DNA of 5,945 nucleotides from Flavobacteriaceae bacterium (lineage in GTDB: Bacteria > Bacteroidota > Bacteroidia > Flavobacteriales > Flavobacteriaceae), in assembly GCA_020347545.1 (NCBI GenBank), contig CP070731.1:2051850-2057794 (forward strand), written 5' to 3'. The position numbers were made by a program, and so were the translations under genes. Below are positions 4,527 through 5,945 of the stretch, piece by piece (the stretch's first letter is position 1; each line of letters starts with the position of its first letter). The notes beneath the pieces are model-generated. The model was not told the DNA's origin. It saw only the letters and a program-made list of their open reading frames with translations, and ran no database searches.

Positions 4527-5945
4527 GTGTTATCTAAAAAACTTTTTTTTCTTGCACTAATCCTACTTTTTTGCACAAATATTATTGCACAGACCGGATC
4601 CGTTAGAGGAAGGGTTTACAATGAAATAAACAATGAAAGTATTCCATTTGCCAATATTGTTTTAGAAGGCACTCAAATTGGCGGGACTTCAGATGAAGAC
4701 GGAAACTATGAATTAAACGACATCGAACCAGGTACTTACAACCTTGTTTGCAGTTTTGTAGGATTCAAAACAGTCTATATTTATGAAATCATAATCGGAT
4801 CAACAGCAACTACAGACATTGACATTGCTTTAACAGAAGAAAGTGCCTTATTGGATCCGGTTGTTATTCAAACCAACAGAATTGAAAAATCACAAGTAAG
4901 CCCTTTGAGCAAACAGACCATAGGTGCAACTGAAATTTACAGAAATCCAGGCTCGAACAGAGATATTTCCAAAGTAATACAGATTTTACCCGGGGTGGCC
5001 ACTACGGTATCGTTTAGAAATGATATTATTGTGAGAGGAGGTGCCCCTAACGAAAACCGATTTTACCTCGACGGAATAGAAATTCCAAATATAAACCACT
5101 TTGCTACACAAGGATCTTCTGGAGGCCCCGTTGGGATGATCAATGTGAACTTTATACGTGACGTTGATTTTTACTCAGGAGCATTTCCCGCCAATCGGGG
5201 CAATACAATGAGTTCAGTGATGGAATTTCAGCAAATCACGGGCAACCGAGAGAAATTTGGCGGCAGCTTTATGGTTGGGTCTAGTGATATTGGCTTGACA
5301 TTGAATGGCCCTACAGGTGAGAATTCCTCATTTATTTTATCCGCCCGAAGATCTTATTTACAGTTTTTATTTCAGGCTTTAAAACTTCCTTTTTTACCTA
5401 CATATAACGATTTTCAGTACAAACATTTTTTTGAACTGGACGAAAAGAACCAGCTTACTTTGGTTGGAATAGGCGCCATAGATGATTTTGAACTGAATGA
5501 AGATGTGAATGATGGAGAAACCGACCAGGAAACCATCGATCGGAACAATTATATACTTGGTAACCTTCCGGTCAACAGCCAGTGGAACTATGCCATAGGG
5601 GCGAATTGGAAACACTTTTCGAAAAACAGCTTTCAAAATGTAGTGATCAGCCGTAACCACTTAAACAATAAAGCCATTAAATACAAAGACAATGTTGAGC
5701 TTCCTGAAGAATTGCTTTATGATTATAATTCGGAAGAAATAGAGAATAAATTGAGGATTGAAAGTACCAAAAGAAAAAACGGATGGGACTGGAACATAGG
5801 TGCTGGATTCCAACACGTAGTTTATAAGAATTCGACATTTAACAAAAAAGCGATCAATGGAGAGGTTCAGATTATTGATTTTGACTCAGAATTCAGTATG
5901 CAGAAATATGAATTATTTACACAGATAAGTAAAGCATTTTTTAGC
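4527..5945 (+). CDS. TonB-dependent outer-membrane receptor, 3' end cut off by the window edge
   Basis: Outer-membrane active transporter energised by TonB-ExbBD; the substrate cannot be told from this part. The frame is open for 473 codons to the right edge. Residues 1-21 are a signal peptide (KK, a hydrophobic run, then IIA before Gln22). Residues 25-103 form a carboxypeptidase-like regulatory beta-sandwich (GRVYNEINNESIPFANIVLEG, with TSDEDGNYEL at 54-63), typical of Bacteroidota receptors. The plug follows at about 118-235, with DISKVIQILPGV (146-157), VRGG (169-172), FYLDGIEIP (179-187) and SGAFPANRG (217-225). The barrel begins after about 240. Relatives are commonly about 700-900 residues, so perhaps half is missing. 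No in-frame ATG precedes the signal peptide. I chose GTG at 4527; TTG at 4521 is the only other option before the in-frame TAA at 4500. No SusD partner is visible, and none would be expected upstream. Confidence 0.9.
   Translation, partial: MLSKKLFFLALILLFCTNIIAQTGSVRGRVYNEINNESIPFANIVLEGTQIGGTSDEDGNYELNDIEPGTYNLVCSFVGFKTVYIYEIIIGSTATTDIDIALTEESALLDPVVIQTNRIEKSQVSPLSKQTIGATEIYRNPGSNRDISKVIQILPGVATTVSFRNDIIVRGGAPNENRFYLDGIEIPNINHFATQGSSGGPVGMINVNFIRDVDFYSGAFPANRGNTMSSVMEFQQITGNREKFGGSFMVGSSDIGLTLNGPTGENSSFILSARRSYLQFLFQALKLPFLPTYNDFQYKHFFELDEKNQLTLVGIGAIDDFELNEDVNDGETDQETIDRNNYILGNLPVNSQWNYAIGANWKHFSKNSFQNVVISRNHLNNKAIKYKDNVELPEELLYDYNSEEIENKLRIESTKRKNGWDWNIGAGFQHVVYKNSTFNKKAINGEVQIIDFDSEFSMQKYELFTQISKAFFS

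Overview
The window looks like chromosomal DNA from a pigmented member of the Bacteroidota, most likely Flavobacteriia. The intergenic DNA is very AT-rich. Three promoters carry the Bacteroidota-specific -7 element TAnnTTTG with an upstream TTG, and Shine-Dalgarno sequences are almost absent. The gene types also fit: a MerR/B12 regulator beside crtI, a lipoprotein with an acidic export signal after the Cys, and a TonB-dependent receptor with a carboxypeptidase-like N-terminal domain.

Layout, left to right. (1) 1-1159, minus strand: N-terminal ~386 residues of a CrtI-type phytoene desaturase whose 3' end lies beyond the left edge. (2) 1160-1489: non-coding, with the crtI promoter, a perfect 8-bp inverted repeat over its -33 element, three TTTGTYYAA 9-mers and a terminator for the regulator. 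(3) 1490-2377, minus strand: a CarH-type MerR regulator with a C-terminal cobalamin-binding module and all the signature residues of a B12 photoreceptor. (4) 2378-2545: divergent promoter region between the regulator and the next gene. (5) 2546-4369, plus strand: a 607-residue surface-type lipoprotein of four FAS1 (fasciclin) domains. (6) 4370-4526: two consecutive hairpins, probably tandem terminators. (7) 4527-5945, plus strand: N-terminal 473 residues of a TonB-dependent outer-membrane receptor, cut by the right edge.

The most interesting reading is a light-sensing carotenoid locus. Apo-/AdoCbl-CarH would control crtI (and whatever follows it off the left edge) and possibly itself. Because a similar sequence element overlaps both divergent promoters and recurs upstream of crtI, CarH may also control the FAS1 lipoprotein. 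CarH identity rests on visible residues. The regulon proposal, including light control of the FAS1 gene, is inference. The TonB receptor is separated by terminator-like hairpins and need not belong to the same system.
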